60,995 nt of DNA, taken from the NCBI RefSeq assembly GCF_017302275.1, contig NZ_JAFLDR010000025.1, positions 1 to 60,995 on the forward strand, written 5' to 3'. The notes beneath the pieces were generated by a model. The model was given only the letters and a program-made list of their open reading frames with translations. It was not told where the DNA came from and did no database searches. This stretch comes from Sulfuritalea sp. Its GTDB lineage: Bacteria > Pseudomonadota > Gammaproteobacteria > Burkholderiales > Rhodocyclaceae. The position numbers and the translations under genes are program-made. This document shows, piece by piece, positions 47,095 through 56,383 of this stretch (position 1 is its first letter; each line of letters starts with the position of its first letter).

Positions 47095-48536
47095 CCAGCC
47101 GCCGAGATGACCCGTCGCGCCGCGGCGATCCGCGCAGCAGGTTGCGACGCAGCCTGTTGCTGGGTGGAGGCGCCGGACTGGCGCTGGGTTCCATGTCGAT
47201 TTCGCCGAATCTGCTGGCGCAGGCGGGTGGCGATCCGGTACAGGACATCTATGCGCCGCGGGCAAAATATGCCCTGCTGATCGGTAACCGCGACTATCCG
47301 AATCGCAAGGATATCGCCCCGGCCCACAAGAACGTCACCGACCTCAAGGACGTCCTCGAGTACTACGAATTCAAGGTCAGGGATTATCGCGACCTCGATG
47401 CATTGGGAATGCTGCGGGTCATGACCGAATTCGGCGCGGAACTCCGTAGTGTCGGCGAAGGCAACCTGCCGGGTTCCGTCGCCGTGGTGTTCTATTTTTG
47501 CGGCCATGGATTTCAGTCGGCCGGCCGCAATTTTCTGGTGCCGGCCGGGATCGATCCTTCGTCGGAAAAGGCGCTCAGCGCGTCGCTGCGCCTGAACGAA
47601 GACATCCTGGTGGCATTGCCGCAACGCTATCCGGGCATCAGCATCGCGCTGATCGATGCCTGTCGCACCGATCCCTTCATTCGGCGCGGAGTGGATGACT
47701 TCAACCAGATCGTTGCCCCCGAGGGGATGCTGGTGTTTTTCGCCACCCGTGCCGGGCGTCCGGCCCTGGCGCCGATCAGCGCGGATCGCAATACCTTCTT
47801 CGCCGGCGCCCTGGTGGACGTGCTGCGCGATGCCAATGGCGTGACGCCGGTCGATGATCTGTTCCGGATCGCCGCCGTCGAGTGCCAGGCGCGGGTGAAG
47901 GCGGAGTTCGACAAGGTCAAGCTGGCCATTCCGCCCCAGTTTCCGGAAAGTACCGGCAATTTGCGCGGCCGCTTCGTGATCCGCAACCGCCAGCTCGAAC
48001 TGCTCCGGACACGCAAGGGGCCGACGCTGATCGGCGTCGATTCCGCCCTGATGGAGCGGCGCTGGCAGGCCGTCCAGGAGACGCTGCGGCCGGCGCGATT
48101 GATCCGCCTCTGCCAGGACTTCGAGCGGGATTTTCCCGGCAGCGAGTTCAGCCAGCAGATCCGGGTCGCGATCAGCGGCGCACAGCAGGCGCTGGACAGC
48201 CAGCGCTCGGCGCGTCTCTCCGGCGACCTCTTCGTCGAGGGGGCCGGCGACAAGGGATACCGCGACGACTTGCTCAAGGCCTTGCGCGGCGACAAGGATG
48301 CGGCGCACCGGATCGCGATCGCCTATCGCGATGGGACCTCCGGTGTCGCCGCCAATCCCCGGCGCACGGAACAATGGCTGCGCTTCGCCGCCGAACTCGG
48401 CAACGGAATCGCCAGTTGGGAGCTGTCCGAAATCTACAACCAGAGCGACCAGGTCGCCGACGCCGCGAGGTTCGAGAAAAAGGCGCTCGATCTTGGTTAC
48501 CGCCCGCCACCCAGGCTGGCGACGCGTGGATACTGA
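47091..48536 (+). CDS. Exported caspase-like peptidase with C-terminal Sel1-like region
   Basis: 481 residues from GTG 47091, overlapping the previous stop. The N-terminus has a twin-arginine-like signal (RLRRSLLLGGGAGLALG). The caspase domain starts at YALLIGNRDYPN, with His139 in YFCGHGFQ and Cys191 in LIDACRTDPF, both present. After a helical linker the C-terminal ~140 residues resemble Sel1/TPR repeats (GDKDAAHRIAIAYRDG, WLRFAAELGNGIASWELSEIY, ARFEKKALDLGY). The same region is duplicated as the next gene. It is probably periplasmic. Substrate unknown; the co-encoded TpsA or OmpA-like protein are possible targets. Confidence 0.85.
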   Translation: MTSRRDDPSRRGDPRSRLRRSLLLGGGAGLALGSMSISPNLLAQAGGDPVQDIYAPRAKYALLIGNRDYPNRKDIAPAHKNVTDLKDVLEYYEFKVRDYRDLDALGMLRVMTEFGAELRSVGEGNLPGSVAVVFYFCGHGFQSAGRNFLVPAGIDPSSEKALSASLRLNEDILVALPQRYPGISIALIDACRTDPFIRRGVDDFNQIVAPEGMLVFFATRAGRPALAPISADRNTFFAGALVDVLRDANGVTPVDDLFRIAAVECQARVKAEFDKVKLAIPPQFPESTGNLRGRFVIRNRQLELLRTRKGPTLIGVDSALMERRWQAVQETLRPARLIRLCQDFERDFPGSEFSQQIRVAISGAQQALDSQRSARLSGDLFVEGAGDKGYRDDLLKALRGDKDAAHRIAIAYRDGTSGVAANPRRTEQWLRFAAELGNGIASWELSEIYNQSDQVADAARFEKKALDLGYRPPPRLATRGY

Positions 48537-49365
48537 AGGAAAGGACGGAAATCCGGCTCGCGGCTGCCGCACGGCGGACCGTGTTGCCGTGTCGTCGGCG
48601 CCGACTTTTGTCCTCCCGCGCTTTCTTCCCCGGTTCGGCGCCGCGACGTTGGCATGGTGCGCATTGGCCGCCGGAGTTGGCGCCGCAGCGGTAGCCGACC
48701 CGACTCGCAAGTCGACGGGCGCCGCCGACGCCCGCGAAGCGCGACCGGCCGCTCCCGCCCGTCGGCCGGCGCCCGTTGTGTCCAATCCGGCGCTACGGAT
48801 GAAACCGGCGGGTTCGGTCGATTCCCGGTCGACAGATCAACCGCAGTTGCCGGTGTCGCCCAGCTTCATGGCGTCCGGGATGGACGAATGCTGGGAGAGA
48901 CTCAAGGCGGCACGACGGCCGTCCAAGTTGGTGCGCATGAGCGAGGCATGCGAAAGAGATCATCCGGACGGCGCGTTCGCGGAGGAGATGCGGAATATTG
49001 CGGCGGGCGCCGGCAAGGTGCTGGAAATCCAGCACGCCATCGGTCTTTCCGGAGACTTTTTCGAGGATGCCGTCGGCGATGCAACGTATCGGTCCAACCT
49101 GGACAGGGCATCACGCGGCGACAAGGATGCGGCATATCTCATGGCGATGGCCTATCGGGTCGGGATGTTCGGCGTCGAGGTGAATTTGCGACGGATGGAA
49201 CAATGGCTGCAAATTTCAGCCGGATTGGGCAGCGGACTGGCAAGCTGGGAACTCGCGGAATACTACAACTATGGCGGGCGGGTCGCCGACGCTGCCCGCT
49301 TTGAAAAACGGGCGTTGGATCTGGGCTATAAACCCGCTTTTCGGCTGCCTACCCGCGGCTACTGA
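48526..49365 (+). CDS. Exported Sel1-like protein, paralogue of the preceding C-terminus
   Basis: About 279 residues from GTG 48526, overlapping the caspase stop; GTG 48589 is the alternative start. Hydrophobic segment AATLAWCALAAGVGAAAVA, an Ala/Pro-rich linker, then ~150 residues that align with the C-terminus of the upstream caspase protein. Shared features are GDKDAAYLMAMAYR, ASWELAEYYN, VADAARFEKRALDLGY and the identical end TRGY. It lacks the caspase domain. It reads as a duplication that kept only the protein-interaction part, perhaps as a partner or decoy for the caspase. Confidence 0.75.
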   Translation: MDTEGKDGNPARGCRTADRVAVSSAPTFVLPRFLPRFGAATLAWCALAAGVGAAAVADPTRKSTGAADAREARPAAPARRPAPVVSNPALRMKPAGSVDSRSTDQPQLPVSPSFMASGMDECWERLKAARRPSKLVRMSEACERDHPDGAFAEEMRNIAAGAGKVLEIQHAIGLSGDFFEDAVGDATYRSNLDRASRGDKDAAYLMAMAYRVGMFGVEVNLRRMEQWLQISAGLGSGLASWELAEYYNYGGRVADAARFEKRALDLGYKPAFRLPTRGY

Positions 49366-49557
49366 GCCGGCATGGGCGCGCCGGGACTGGCGGTTTGACT
49401 GTATGCATGAGCTAGAATCAAGCGTTGTACACCGCAGCTCCACGGTCGGCTGGTTGTATCGCTTGGGCGTATATCCTTCCGGATCCCATCCAGACTCGGC
49501 AAGGCTTGTCTCGTTTGCGTTCCGTGGCGGGCGGGTTGGCTGGAGACAACAAGACCA

Positions 49558-51300
49558 ATGAGTTCGAACCAGCGACGAGGGGGAGTTTGCGCGCAGGCGG
49601 GACTGCGCCGATTGCTGTCGTGCGGAATGCTGCTGTTGCTGCCTTGCGGGGCGGCCTTCGGTCAGGCGGCTCCCGAGGCGGGATCCTTGCTGCAAACGTT
49701 GCCGCCGCCGGCATCGCGGCCGGGAACAGTTCCCGACATTGACGACCGGTTCTCCAAGCCGCGGGCCATCGCCGACGTGGAAGGGATGCGCCTGGAGGTC
49801 AAGGGTTTTCGCCTCGTCGGCCTGACGGTTGCCGCCGAGGCCGACATGGGCGACGCACTCGCCCCGTTCGTCGGTGCCGACAAACGCTTTCAGGATCTGC
49901 TCGATGCCGCCGCCGCGGTGCGGCGCGAGCTTGCCGCGCGCGGCTATTTTTTGGCCGACGTCATGGTTCCGGAGCAGAAGCTGAAAGAGGGCGTGGTCGA
50001 GTTGCGCGTGCTCGAAGGACGCCTGGGCAAGGTTCGCCTCGAGGTGGACCCAGCGGTGTCGATCAGCCGGGCTTTGCTCGCGTCCTATATCGCCTCGCTT
50101 GAAGAAGGCGAATTGATCCGCACCGGGGATGTCGAGCGCGCCCTGTTCCAGATCCATGACCTGCGCGGAATCGTCGCCACCAGCAGTTTCGGTCCCGGGG
50201 CCGCGGCCGGAACGGCGGACCTGACCATCCGGGTCAGCCCCGGCAAGAAGCTCGACGCCAACCTGGATTTCGATGCCAACGGCTCGGTGTACACCGGCAT
50301 CCATCGCATCGGCGGCGGCGTGGATGGCAACAGCCTGCTGGGTTATGGCGAGCTCATCAATGTGCGCGCCAGCAACGCCATCGACGGCAACCTGCGTTTC
50401 GCGCGGGCCTCCGCGCTGGTGCCGGTCGGCCCCTGGGGCACCAAGGTCGGGGCCGCCTATTCGGAACTCAAGTATCGGCTTGGCACCCCTGCTTTCAATG
50501 CGCTCAAGGTCAACGGCGCCGCGGCGGTGGTTTCGCTGATCGCCATCCATCCCGTGATTCGTTCGCGCAACACCAATTTGCTGGTGATCGGGCAACACGA
50601 CAAGCGCAAGTTCCATGACATCCAGCTGGCGACCGGCGCCGAGACGTTGAAAAAGACCGACGTCAGTTCCCTCGGCTTTTCCGGTGACTTCCGCGACCGC
50701 CTGGGCGGCGGCGGCATCAACGTGTTCAATCTCGCCTATACGCTGGGCGAACTCAAGTTCGGCACCGTCGGCCTTGAAGCGACCGACTTTGCCGGACGCA
50801 GGACGCGGGGGCAGTTCGGCAAGACCAATGTGTCCCTGTCTCGCCTGCAGGCGGTGTCGGAACGCCTCGCGCTGTACGCCTCGTACAGCCAGCAATTCAC
50901 CAACAAGAACCTCGATCCCAGCGAGAAGTTCAGCCTCGGCGGGCCGAATGCCGTGCGCGCCTATCCCCAGGGCGAAGGCGCCGGTGACCGAGGCTATTTC
51001 GCCAGCCTGGAAATGCGCTATCGGCTGCCTTTTGATGAAGACCTTCCGGGCAGCCTGGTGCTGACCGGGTTCTACGATTTCGGGCGCTCCATCCTGATCC
51101 AGCAACCGACGGCGGCCGACCTCGCGGCCAATGCCGAGCGGCTGCGACGTATCGCCGGCCCGGGCATCGGCGTCAATTGGGAAGTGCCGAACGACTGGTA
51201 CCTGCGCACCACGCTGGCCTTCCGAGATACCACCAAAGCCACCGCCGACCACCTGTTGCGCTATCCCCGCTTTTACTTCCAGGTCAGCAAGTTTTTCTGA
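49558..51300 (+). CDS. Two-partner secretion outer-membrane transporter (TpsB, ShlB/FhaC family)
   Basis: 580 residues. Signal peptide (LLSCGMLLLLPCGAAFGQ) and a short linker. Two POTRA domains follow (first FRLVGLTVAAEADMGDAL ... GYFLADVMVPEQKLKEGVVELRVLEGRLGKV, second ELIRTGDVERALFQIHDLRG), then a 16-strand beta barrel. The barrel has the conserved GYGELINVRASNA, a QFTNKNLDPSEKFSLGGPNAVRAYPQGEGAGD segment (loop L6 region; VRAYP motif) and a C-terminal Phe. It exports the adjacent TpsA protein. It starts 192 bases after the Sel1-like gene, perhaps with its own promoter. Confidence 0.92.
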   Translation: MSSNQRRGGVCAQAGLRRLLSCGMLLLLPCGAAFGQAAPEAGSLLQTLPPPASRPGTVPDIDDRFSKPRAIADVEGMRLEVKGFRLVGLTVAAEADMGDALAPFVGADKRFQDLLDAAAAVRRELAARGYFLADVMVPEQKLKEGVVELRVLEGRLGKVRLEVDPAVSISRALLASYIASLEEGELIRTGDVERALFQIHDLRGIVATSSFGPGAAAGTADLTIRVSPGKKLDANLDFDANGSVYTGIHRIGGGVDGNSLLGYGELINVRASNAIDGNLRFARASALVPVGPWGTKVGAAYSELKYRLGTPAFNALKVNGAAAVVSLIAIHPVIRSRNTNLLVIGQHDKRKFHDIQLATGAETLKKTDVSSLGFSGDFRDRLGGGGINVFNLAYTLGELKFGTVGLEATDFAGRRTRGQFGKTNVSLSRLQAVSERLALYASYSQQFTNKNLDPSEKFSLGGPNAVRAYPQGEGAGDRGYFASLEMRYRLPFDEDLPGSLVLTGFYDFGRSILIQQPTAADLAANAERLRRIAGPGIGVNWEVPNDWYLRTTLAFRDTTKATADHLLRYPRFYFQVSKFF

Positions 51301-51396
51301 TTCGCGGGCGACAGCGTTGCCCACCGATTGAGTTTGCCGATTCGACGCACCGCCTTTCGCCAGAGCGATGCGGGTAATTCGCCAAAGGACATTGCC

Positions 51397-54300
51397 ATGT
51401 TCAAGCACGCCACGCTGAATCGATCTTACCGTTTGATCTGGTGCGAATTGCACGCGACCTGGGTCGCCGTGGCCGAATTCGCCGGCAGGCGCGGCAAGCG
51501 CAGCTGCGGCGCCCTGGTCACGGGAGCGGTGCTTGCGCTGATCCCCGCGGCGGCGGCGGCGGGAGACCCCGCGCCGAACGCTTTGCCCTCGGGTGGCCAG
51601 GCTGTCGCCGGGCAGGTGGCTATCGGTGCCAGTGGAGCGCGTATGGATGTGACCCAGTCGTCCGGGAGCGCGATCGTCAATTGGGACAGCTTCAACATCG
51701 GCAGCCACGCCCACGTTAACTTCGTCCAGCCCGGCTCCTCGTCCGTCATACTCAACCGGGTGCTGGGCGGCGAGGGTTCGGCGATCTTCGGCCGCATGAC
51801 CGCCAATGGCAACGTGTTCATCAGCAATCCCGGAGGCATTCTGTTCGCCCCCGGCGCCCAGGTCGATGTAGGCGGCCTGGTGGCCTCGTCGCTGGGCATC
51901 TCGGATGCCAACTTCCTCGCAGGAAAGTACCACTTCGAAAGAGTCGGTGCCGGCGGCACGGTGGCAAATCAGGGCACCATCAATGCAGCGAACGGCGGCT
52001 TCGTTGCCCTGATCGCGCCGCGAGTCGCCAATGGCGGCAGCATCACGGCGAGCGGCGGCAGCGTCGGCATGGCTGCCGGCGATTCGGTGAACCTCGATTT
52101 CGACCACGACGGTCTCCTAAGCTTTCAGGTCAACGTCGCTACCGCTGCCGCGCGAGCAGACAACAGTGGCGTCATCGTCGCCGACGGCGGACGGGTGGTG
52201 ATGGACGTGCGGGCCAAGGAAGCCTTGCTGTCCACCGTTCTCAACAGTGACGGCATCATCCGCGCCCGCAGCCTCGAATCGCGCAACGGTGAGGTTTGGC
52301 TCGACGGCGGCGGTTCCGGCGTGGTCAGCGTAACCGGCACGCTGGATGCCTCGGGCACGGGCGCGGGCATGCACGGCGGCATGGTCAAGGTACTGGGCGA
52401 CAAGGTCGGCCTGTTCGGTCAGGCGACGATCGACGTTTCCGGAGTCGGCGCCGGCGGTACGGCACTGGTCGGCGGCAATTGGCAGGGCAAGGGGGCGGAG
52501 CGCAATGCCAGCGCCACCTACGTCGGCCGCGAGGTGAAGATAGCGGCCAATGCCATTGGCAGGGGTGATGGCGGCAAGGTGGTGGCCTGGGCCGACGGCG
52601 ACACACGCTTCTACGGTTCCGTGAGTGCGCGGGGCGGCGCCCTGGGTGGCGAGGGCGGACAGGTGGAGGTTTCAGGCAAGCACCGGCTCGCCTTTGCCGG
52701 GAAAGTGGACACGCGCGCTCCCGCCGGCAGGACCGGTATGCTGCTGCTCGATCCGGATGACATCGATATCAACACCGGCGGGGCGGATATCGCGACGGTG
52801 GGTGACGGCAATGCGATCGTAACGTTCGCCGAGTCCGTCGATCCAGGCGTAAGCATCACGCCCGCATCTCTGGTCCTGCTCGATACGGACGTTTCGCTTT
52901 CGGCAAACAACGACATCACGTTCAGTTCGGCGCTCAGCTTGAACGCCACCCGCAGCCTTACCGCCGTGGCGGGACGCAACATCACGGTCAACGCCGCCAT
53001 CGACGCACCGGGCGGCGTCGACCTTACGGCGGGCAACAGCGTCGCCGGCACGCTCACCGTTGCCGCCGGCATATCCTCGCTGGGAACCATCGCGCTGAAG
53101 GCTGGTGCGAATCCCGTGATCTTCGACCTGACGACCGCACCCGTACTGACGGCGACCATTACTGGCGGCGCGGGCAGCGACACCGTCACGGGTAGCGGGC
53201 AGACCTACACCCTGGACAACGCCACGGCCAATGCCGGCAACAACGGCACGGTGAGCTGGACCTCGATCGAGAACCTGACCGACAGCGGCGCCGGGATCTT
53301 CCAGATGGGCACCGCCGGCAGCGTCGCCGGCACGCTGACGGCGGTCAATGGCACGGTCAGCTACGCCACGCGCACGGCGGCGGCCAGCTTCGCCCTGGGC
53401 GGCGGCGCCAGCAGCGGCATGGGCGGCTGGAGCGGCATCACCACGGTAGCCGGCAGCGGCAACAGCGACACCGTCACGGGCGCCGGCGGCACCTACAATC
53501 TTACGGGTGTCAATTCCGGAAGTGACGGTGCGGTGGCCTGGACTTCGATCGAAAACCTCACCGCGACCGGCGTATCCACCCTTGTCTTTTCCGGTGGCAG
53601 CAATCTCGGCGGTAACCTCAGTGTCGGCGCCGCGACGATCGGGGGCACCGTACGCACGGGTGGCAACCAGACCTATGCCGGACCCGTGACGCTGAATTCC
53701 GCAACCACGCTGACGTCATCGGGTGGCGGGTCAATATTGTTCGCCGGTACTGTCGATGGTGCTCAGGACTTGACTGTCAATACTGCCGGCACTACGACCT
53801 TTGTCGGGGCTGTCGGCGGTGTGGTGGCGCTGACCTCACTCGCTACGGACGCGGCCGGCAGCACCGCGATCGGTGGCGGCTTGGTGCAAACCAGCGGGGC
53901 GCAGACCTACAACGACCCGGTGTCGGGCAGCGCGATCTTTACGGTGACCGGCGCAGGCGACATTTCTGCGGCGAATCCCGGCAACAGCCTTGGTGCGCTA
54001 TCCCTGAACGGCGTGAACGCGGTGGTTCACAATGCGGGAGGCATTACTTTGGGGACGTCGAGCCTTACCGGATACCTTGACCTTGTTGCGGGTGGCGACA
54101 TAGGACAATCCGGCACGCTTACAGCCGCCAATCTCTGGGCCAGTTCTTCGGGAAGCATACTTTTGAAGAACGCCAATGTTCTTGGGGGCACGGTTTCCCT
54201 GATCGCCGGAGCCGGCGGTGAGGTCTGGTTGAATTCAGACCGGATTGCGGTGGGGACGGTCCGGCCTTCCGACGGCTCGACCACGAATGTCGGCATATCG

Positions 54301-54843
54301 GGCGAACGGATTACCCTCCAGGCTCCGAATGCGGCAGCGTTCATCACCACCGGGGTCGAGGGCGAAGTAACCGCTTCCGCCCCGCTCAGCTCGATTCCGG
54401 CGCTTACGATCATGGCCAACGGCGTCATAGGCAACGCAGGCGCGCCGACCACCCAGGGGCTACGGGTGCGGACCAGCGGTTTGGTTCGTGTCGTCGGTGA
54501 CGGCATCGGCGATGGAGCGATCTTTTTGATCGGCGACGACTCCATCCAACCGAAGTACGAATTCTCCGGCGATCCCTTGCACCGGACCGTCAAGTACAAC
54601 GGCGCCGACGCTGCCAATGCCCAGTTGACCGGTGCCCTGGATGCCGCCTACCTGGACATTCGCAACCAGACCACCGAGATCCGGGAATCCGGTTTCGCCA
54701 AGGAGAATGCCAGCAAGGTGTTGCGGCGGGGCGTGGTGACCTCGGCCGGTCCCGGGCAGCCCGCGGTGGATGACAGTACCGGGATGGCCGGACTGGAGTC
54801 ATGCGAAGGCAACTTTGGAGGAAGCACGCTTTCCTGCGAGTAA
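51397..54843 (+). CDS. Two-partner secretion exoprotein (TpsA, filamentous haemagglutinin-like)
   Basis: 1148 residues from ATG 51397 behind AAGGA. The extended signal peptide (ESPR: NRSYRLIWCELHATWVAVAE) is typical of TpsA proteins. The TPS secretion domain follows (about residues 60-330), with NWDSFNIG, the haemagglutinin activity region SNPGGILFAPGAQVDVGGLVASSLGIS and parallel beta-helix repeats. Residues ~600-750 contain two related ~80-residue repeats (SDTVTG-x-G-x-TY ... WTSIENLT). The C-terminus keeps the common ending GFAKENASKVLRRGVV and a Cys pair. Short for an FHA, so probably a small beta-helical adhesin or surface protein. Made by the same block as the exported caspases. Confidence 0.92.
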   Translation: MFKHATLNRSYRLIWCELHATWVAVAEFAGRRGKRSCGALVTGAVLALIPAAAAAGDPAPNALPSGGQAVAGQVAIGASGARMDVTQSSGSAIVNWDSFNIGSHAHVNFVQPGSSSVILNRVLGGEGSAIFGRMTANGNVFISNPGGILFAPGAQVDVGGLVASSLGISDANFLAGKYHFERVGAGGTVANQGTINAANGGFVALIAPRVANGGSITASGGSVGMAAGDSVNLDFDHDGLLSFQVNVATAAARADNSGVIVADGGRVVMDVRAKEALLSTVLNSDGIIRARSLESRNGEVWLDGGGSGVVSVTGTLDASGTGAGMHGGMVKVLGDKVGLFGQATIDVSGVGAGGTALVGGNWQGKGAERNASATYVGREVKIAANAIGRGDGGKVVAWADGDTRFYGSVSARGGALGGEGGQVEVSGKHRLAFAGKVDTRAPAGRTGMLLLDPDDIDINTGGADIATVGDGNAIVTFAESVDPGVSITPASLVLLDTDVSLSANNDITFSSALSLNATRSLTAVAGRNITVNAAIDAPGGVDLTAGNSVAGTLTVAAGISSLGTIALKAGANPVIFDLTTAPVLTATITGGAGSDTVTGSGQTYTLDNATANAGNNGTVSWTSIENLTDSGAGIFQMGTAGSVAGTLTAVNGTVSYATRTAAASFALGGGASSGMGGWSGITTVAGSGNSDTVTGAGGTYNLTGVNSGSDGAVAWTSIENLTATGVSTLVFSGGSNLGGNLSVGAATIGGTVRTGGNQTYAGPVTLNSATTLTSSGGGSILFAGTVDGAQDLTVNTAGTTTFVGAVGGVVALTSLATDAAGSTAIGGGLVQTSGAQTYNDPVSGSAIFTVTGAGDISAANPGNSLGALSLNGVNAVVHNAGGITLGTSSLTGYLDLVAGGDIGQSGTLTAANLWASSSGSILLKNANVLGGTVSLIAGAGGEVWLNSDRIAVGTVRPSDGSTTNVGISGERITLQAPNAAAFITTGVEGEVTASAPLSSIPALTIMANGVIGNAGAPTTQGLRVRTSGLVRVVGDGIGDGAIFLIGDDSIQPKYEFSGDPLHRTVKYNGADAANAQLTGALDAAYLDIRNQTTEIRESGFAKENASKVLRRGVVTSAGPGQPAVDDSTGMAGLESCEGNFGGSTLSCE

Positions 54844-54987
54844 TCCCGATTGACAATTCTCGGCTCGATGCTTCGATTCCGGCCGGAATTGCCCGGAATC
54901 GTGACTTTTGTCGTTGACTGGGGGTAGACCGGCGGGTATGTTTTGAGCCCAAGTAGTTCGCTGTTGCCGCTTTCCCCGGAGGTAATC

Positions 54988-55545
54988 ATGTTCAAAAGCC
55001 TTGTTGTCGCCGCGTTGTCGATATTTTCTTTGTGCGGAGTCGCATTTGCCGCGGATGACGACACAAGGCAGACGGCGTCGATAAACACGCCCAATCCGAA
55101 GGTTGATGAGGTCGAAGGCGCCTTGTTTCCCAAGGAGATCGTCGCCCTGAAGGATGAATGCGCGCAGATGGAGAAGATCGGACTGCGTTGCCAGGGCGTG
55201 ATTCCCAAGTCGTCCCTGGATACGATACAGGTCACTTTCGCGCGTGGCTCGGCCATCCTGACCGACGAGGGCAAGGGTTTTCTGCGGTCCGTGGGCGCGG
55301 CCTTGCAACGCAAGTCGGGCGTCTGGAAGTCGCTCCTCATCGAAGGGCATACCGACGCAACCGGCAGCGAGGCCACGAATCGTCGCCTGTCCAAATCCCG
55401 TGCCGATTCGGTCAAGACTTTCCTGCAGGCAGAGTTTGGTTTAGGCAACATCGAGACGGCCGGGCGGTCCAGCGACAAGCTGCGGGATGCCGATAATCCG
55501 TCCGGCGCCTTGAATCGTCGTGTTGAATTCGTTCCCAACTGGTGA
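54988..55545 (+). CDS. OmpA-family peptidoglycan-binding protein
   Basis: 185 residues from ATG 54988 behind GGAGG. Signal peptide (MFKSLVVAALSIFSLCGVAFA), a short linker, then an OmpA C-terminal domain from ~residue 75 (IQVTFARGSAILTDEGKGFL, LLIEGHTDATGSEATNRRLSKSRADSVKTFL). This domain binds meso-DAP in peptidoglycan. There is no beta barrel, so it is a periplasmic anchor. It overlaps nothing but is followed 5 bases later by the FecR-like gene. Confidence 0.85.
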   Translation: MFKSLVVAALSIFSLCGVAFAADDDTRQTASINTPNPKVDEVEGALFPKEIVALKDECAQMEKIGLRCQGVIPKSSLDTIQVTFARGSAILTDEGKGFLRSVGAALQRKSGVWKSLLIEGHTDATGSEATNRRLSKSRADSVKTFLQAEFGLGNIETAGRSSDKLRDADNPSGALNRRVEFVPNW

Positions 55546-55550
55546 GAATC

Positions 55551-56201
55551 ATGAAAATACTTGCAACGAGCATGGTGGTTGTCTCATTCCTTGCCTCGCT
55601 GGCCGGTGGCGTTTCTGCTGCGGATGCCGGTGGCGACGTAGGGCTGGTGAATGCCCTGCAGGGCGACGTCAGTTACCAGGGCAAGGATGGCCCCGCGCGC
55701 AAAGCTCAGGCCTACATGAGACTGCGCCATGGCGACAAGATCGTGCTCGCCTCGGGCGCCAGCATTCGCATCAGCTATACGACGGCAAGCCGCCAGGAGT
55801 CCTGGACGGGGCCGGGCAGTTTCGTCGCGACTTCTGCCGGAGGCGAACTGTTGAAGGGCAACAAACCCGAGGTGTCGCAGTTGCCTGCGGCCGTGCCGCA
55901 GAAACTGGCCCGCGTTTCCGAGTTGATGAATACGTCGCGAGTCGGCGGCCTGGTGGTGCGGTCGGCCAAAGCGCAGACGTCGGCCAGCAAGGAGGAAGTG
56001 GCTGCGGCGGTGGCCACCTATGAGTCGATGCGGGCTGCCGCGGCACCGACCGATGTGACGCCGGAACTGTTCCTGTACTCGGTGTTTCAGGAGCACGGGA
56101 TGATCGACGACCTGAAGATCGTCGCCCGCGAGATGATGTTGCGTCAGCCGGATAACGCGGAAATCCAACAACTGGCCAAGGCGGCACTCGCCGCCCGCTG
56201 A
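55551..56201 (+). CDS. Exported FecR-like domain protein
   Basis: 216 residues from ATG 55551. Signal peptide (ATSMVVVSFLASLAGGVSA), then a FecR-like beta domain (VGLVNALQGDVSYQ ... YMRLRHGDKIVLASGASIRISY ... GPGSFVATSAGGELL). The C-terminal ~80 residues are helical and TPR-like (ATYESMRAAAAPTDVTPELFLYSVFQEHG). FecR-like domains outside iron uptake are often found beside CHASE2 cyclases and surface proteins. Here it closes the block, just before a strong terminator. Specific role unknown. Confidence 0.75.
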   Translation: MKILATSMVVVSFLASLAGGVSAADAGGDVGLVNALQGDVSYQGKDGPARKAQAYMRLRHGDKIVLASGASIRISYTTASRQESWTGPGSFVATSAGGELLKGNKPEVSQLPAAVPQKLARVSELMNTSRVGGLVVRSAKAQTSASKEEVAAAVATYESMRAAAAPTDVTPELFLYSVFQEHGMIDDLKIVAREMMLRQPDNAEIQQLAKAALAAR

Positions 56202-56219
56202 GAGTCCGCAGTATGGATG

Positions 56220-56254
56220 GGCCGTGGCCGGCGCAAGCCGGCCACGGCCTTTTT
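56220..56254 (+). terminator. Strong rho-independent terminator closing the caspase/Tps block
   Basis: A perfect 12-bp stem GCCGTGGCCGGC-gcaa-GCCGGCCACGGC is followed by CTTTTT. It separates the accessory block from ftsK. Confidence 0.9.
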
Positions 56255-56383
56255 GCTTGCCAGAAGGGCAAAACAACGAGCAAGCAGGGCGGCTTTTTGT
56301 GGCTTGCGAGCGTCGGTGCTCGGCCATAATTTCCGAATGTCCGTCATTCCGGTTCGCCCTTGTTCGCGATTCGGCACCCGTCC

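Noticed and set aside
49395-49418. TTGACT plus TAGAAT as a promoter for tpsB
   Set aside because: Spacing is only 12 bases, too short for a sigma-70 promoter.
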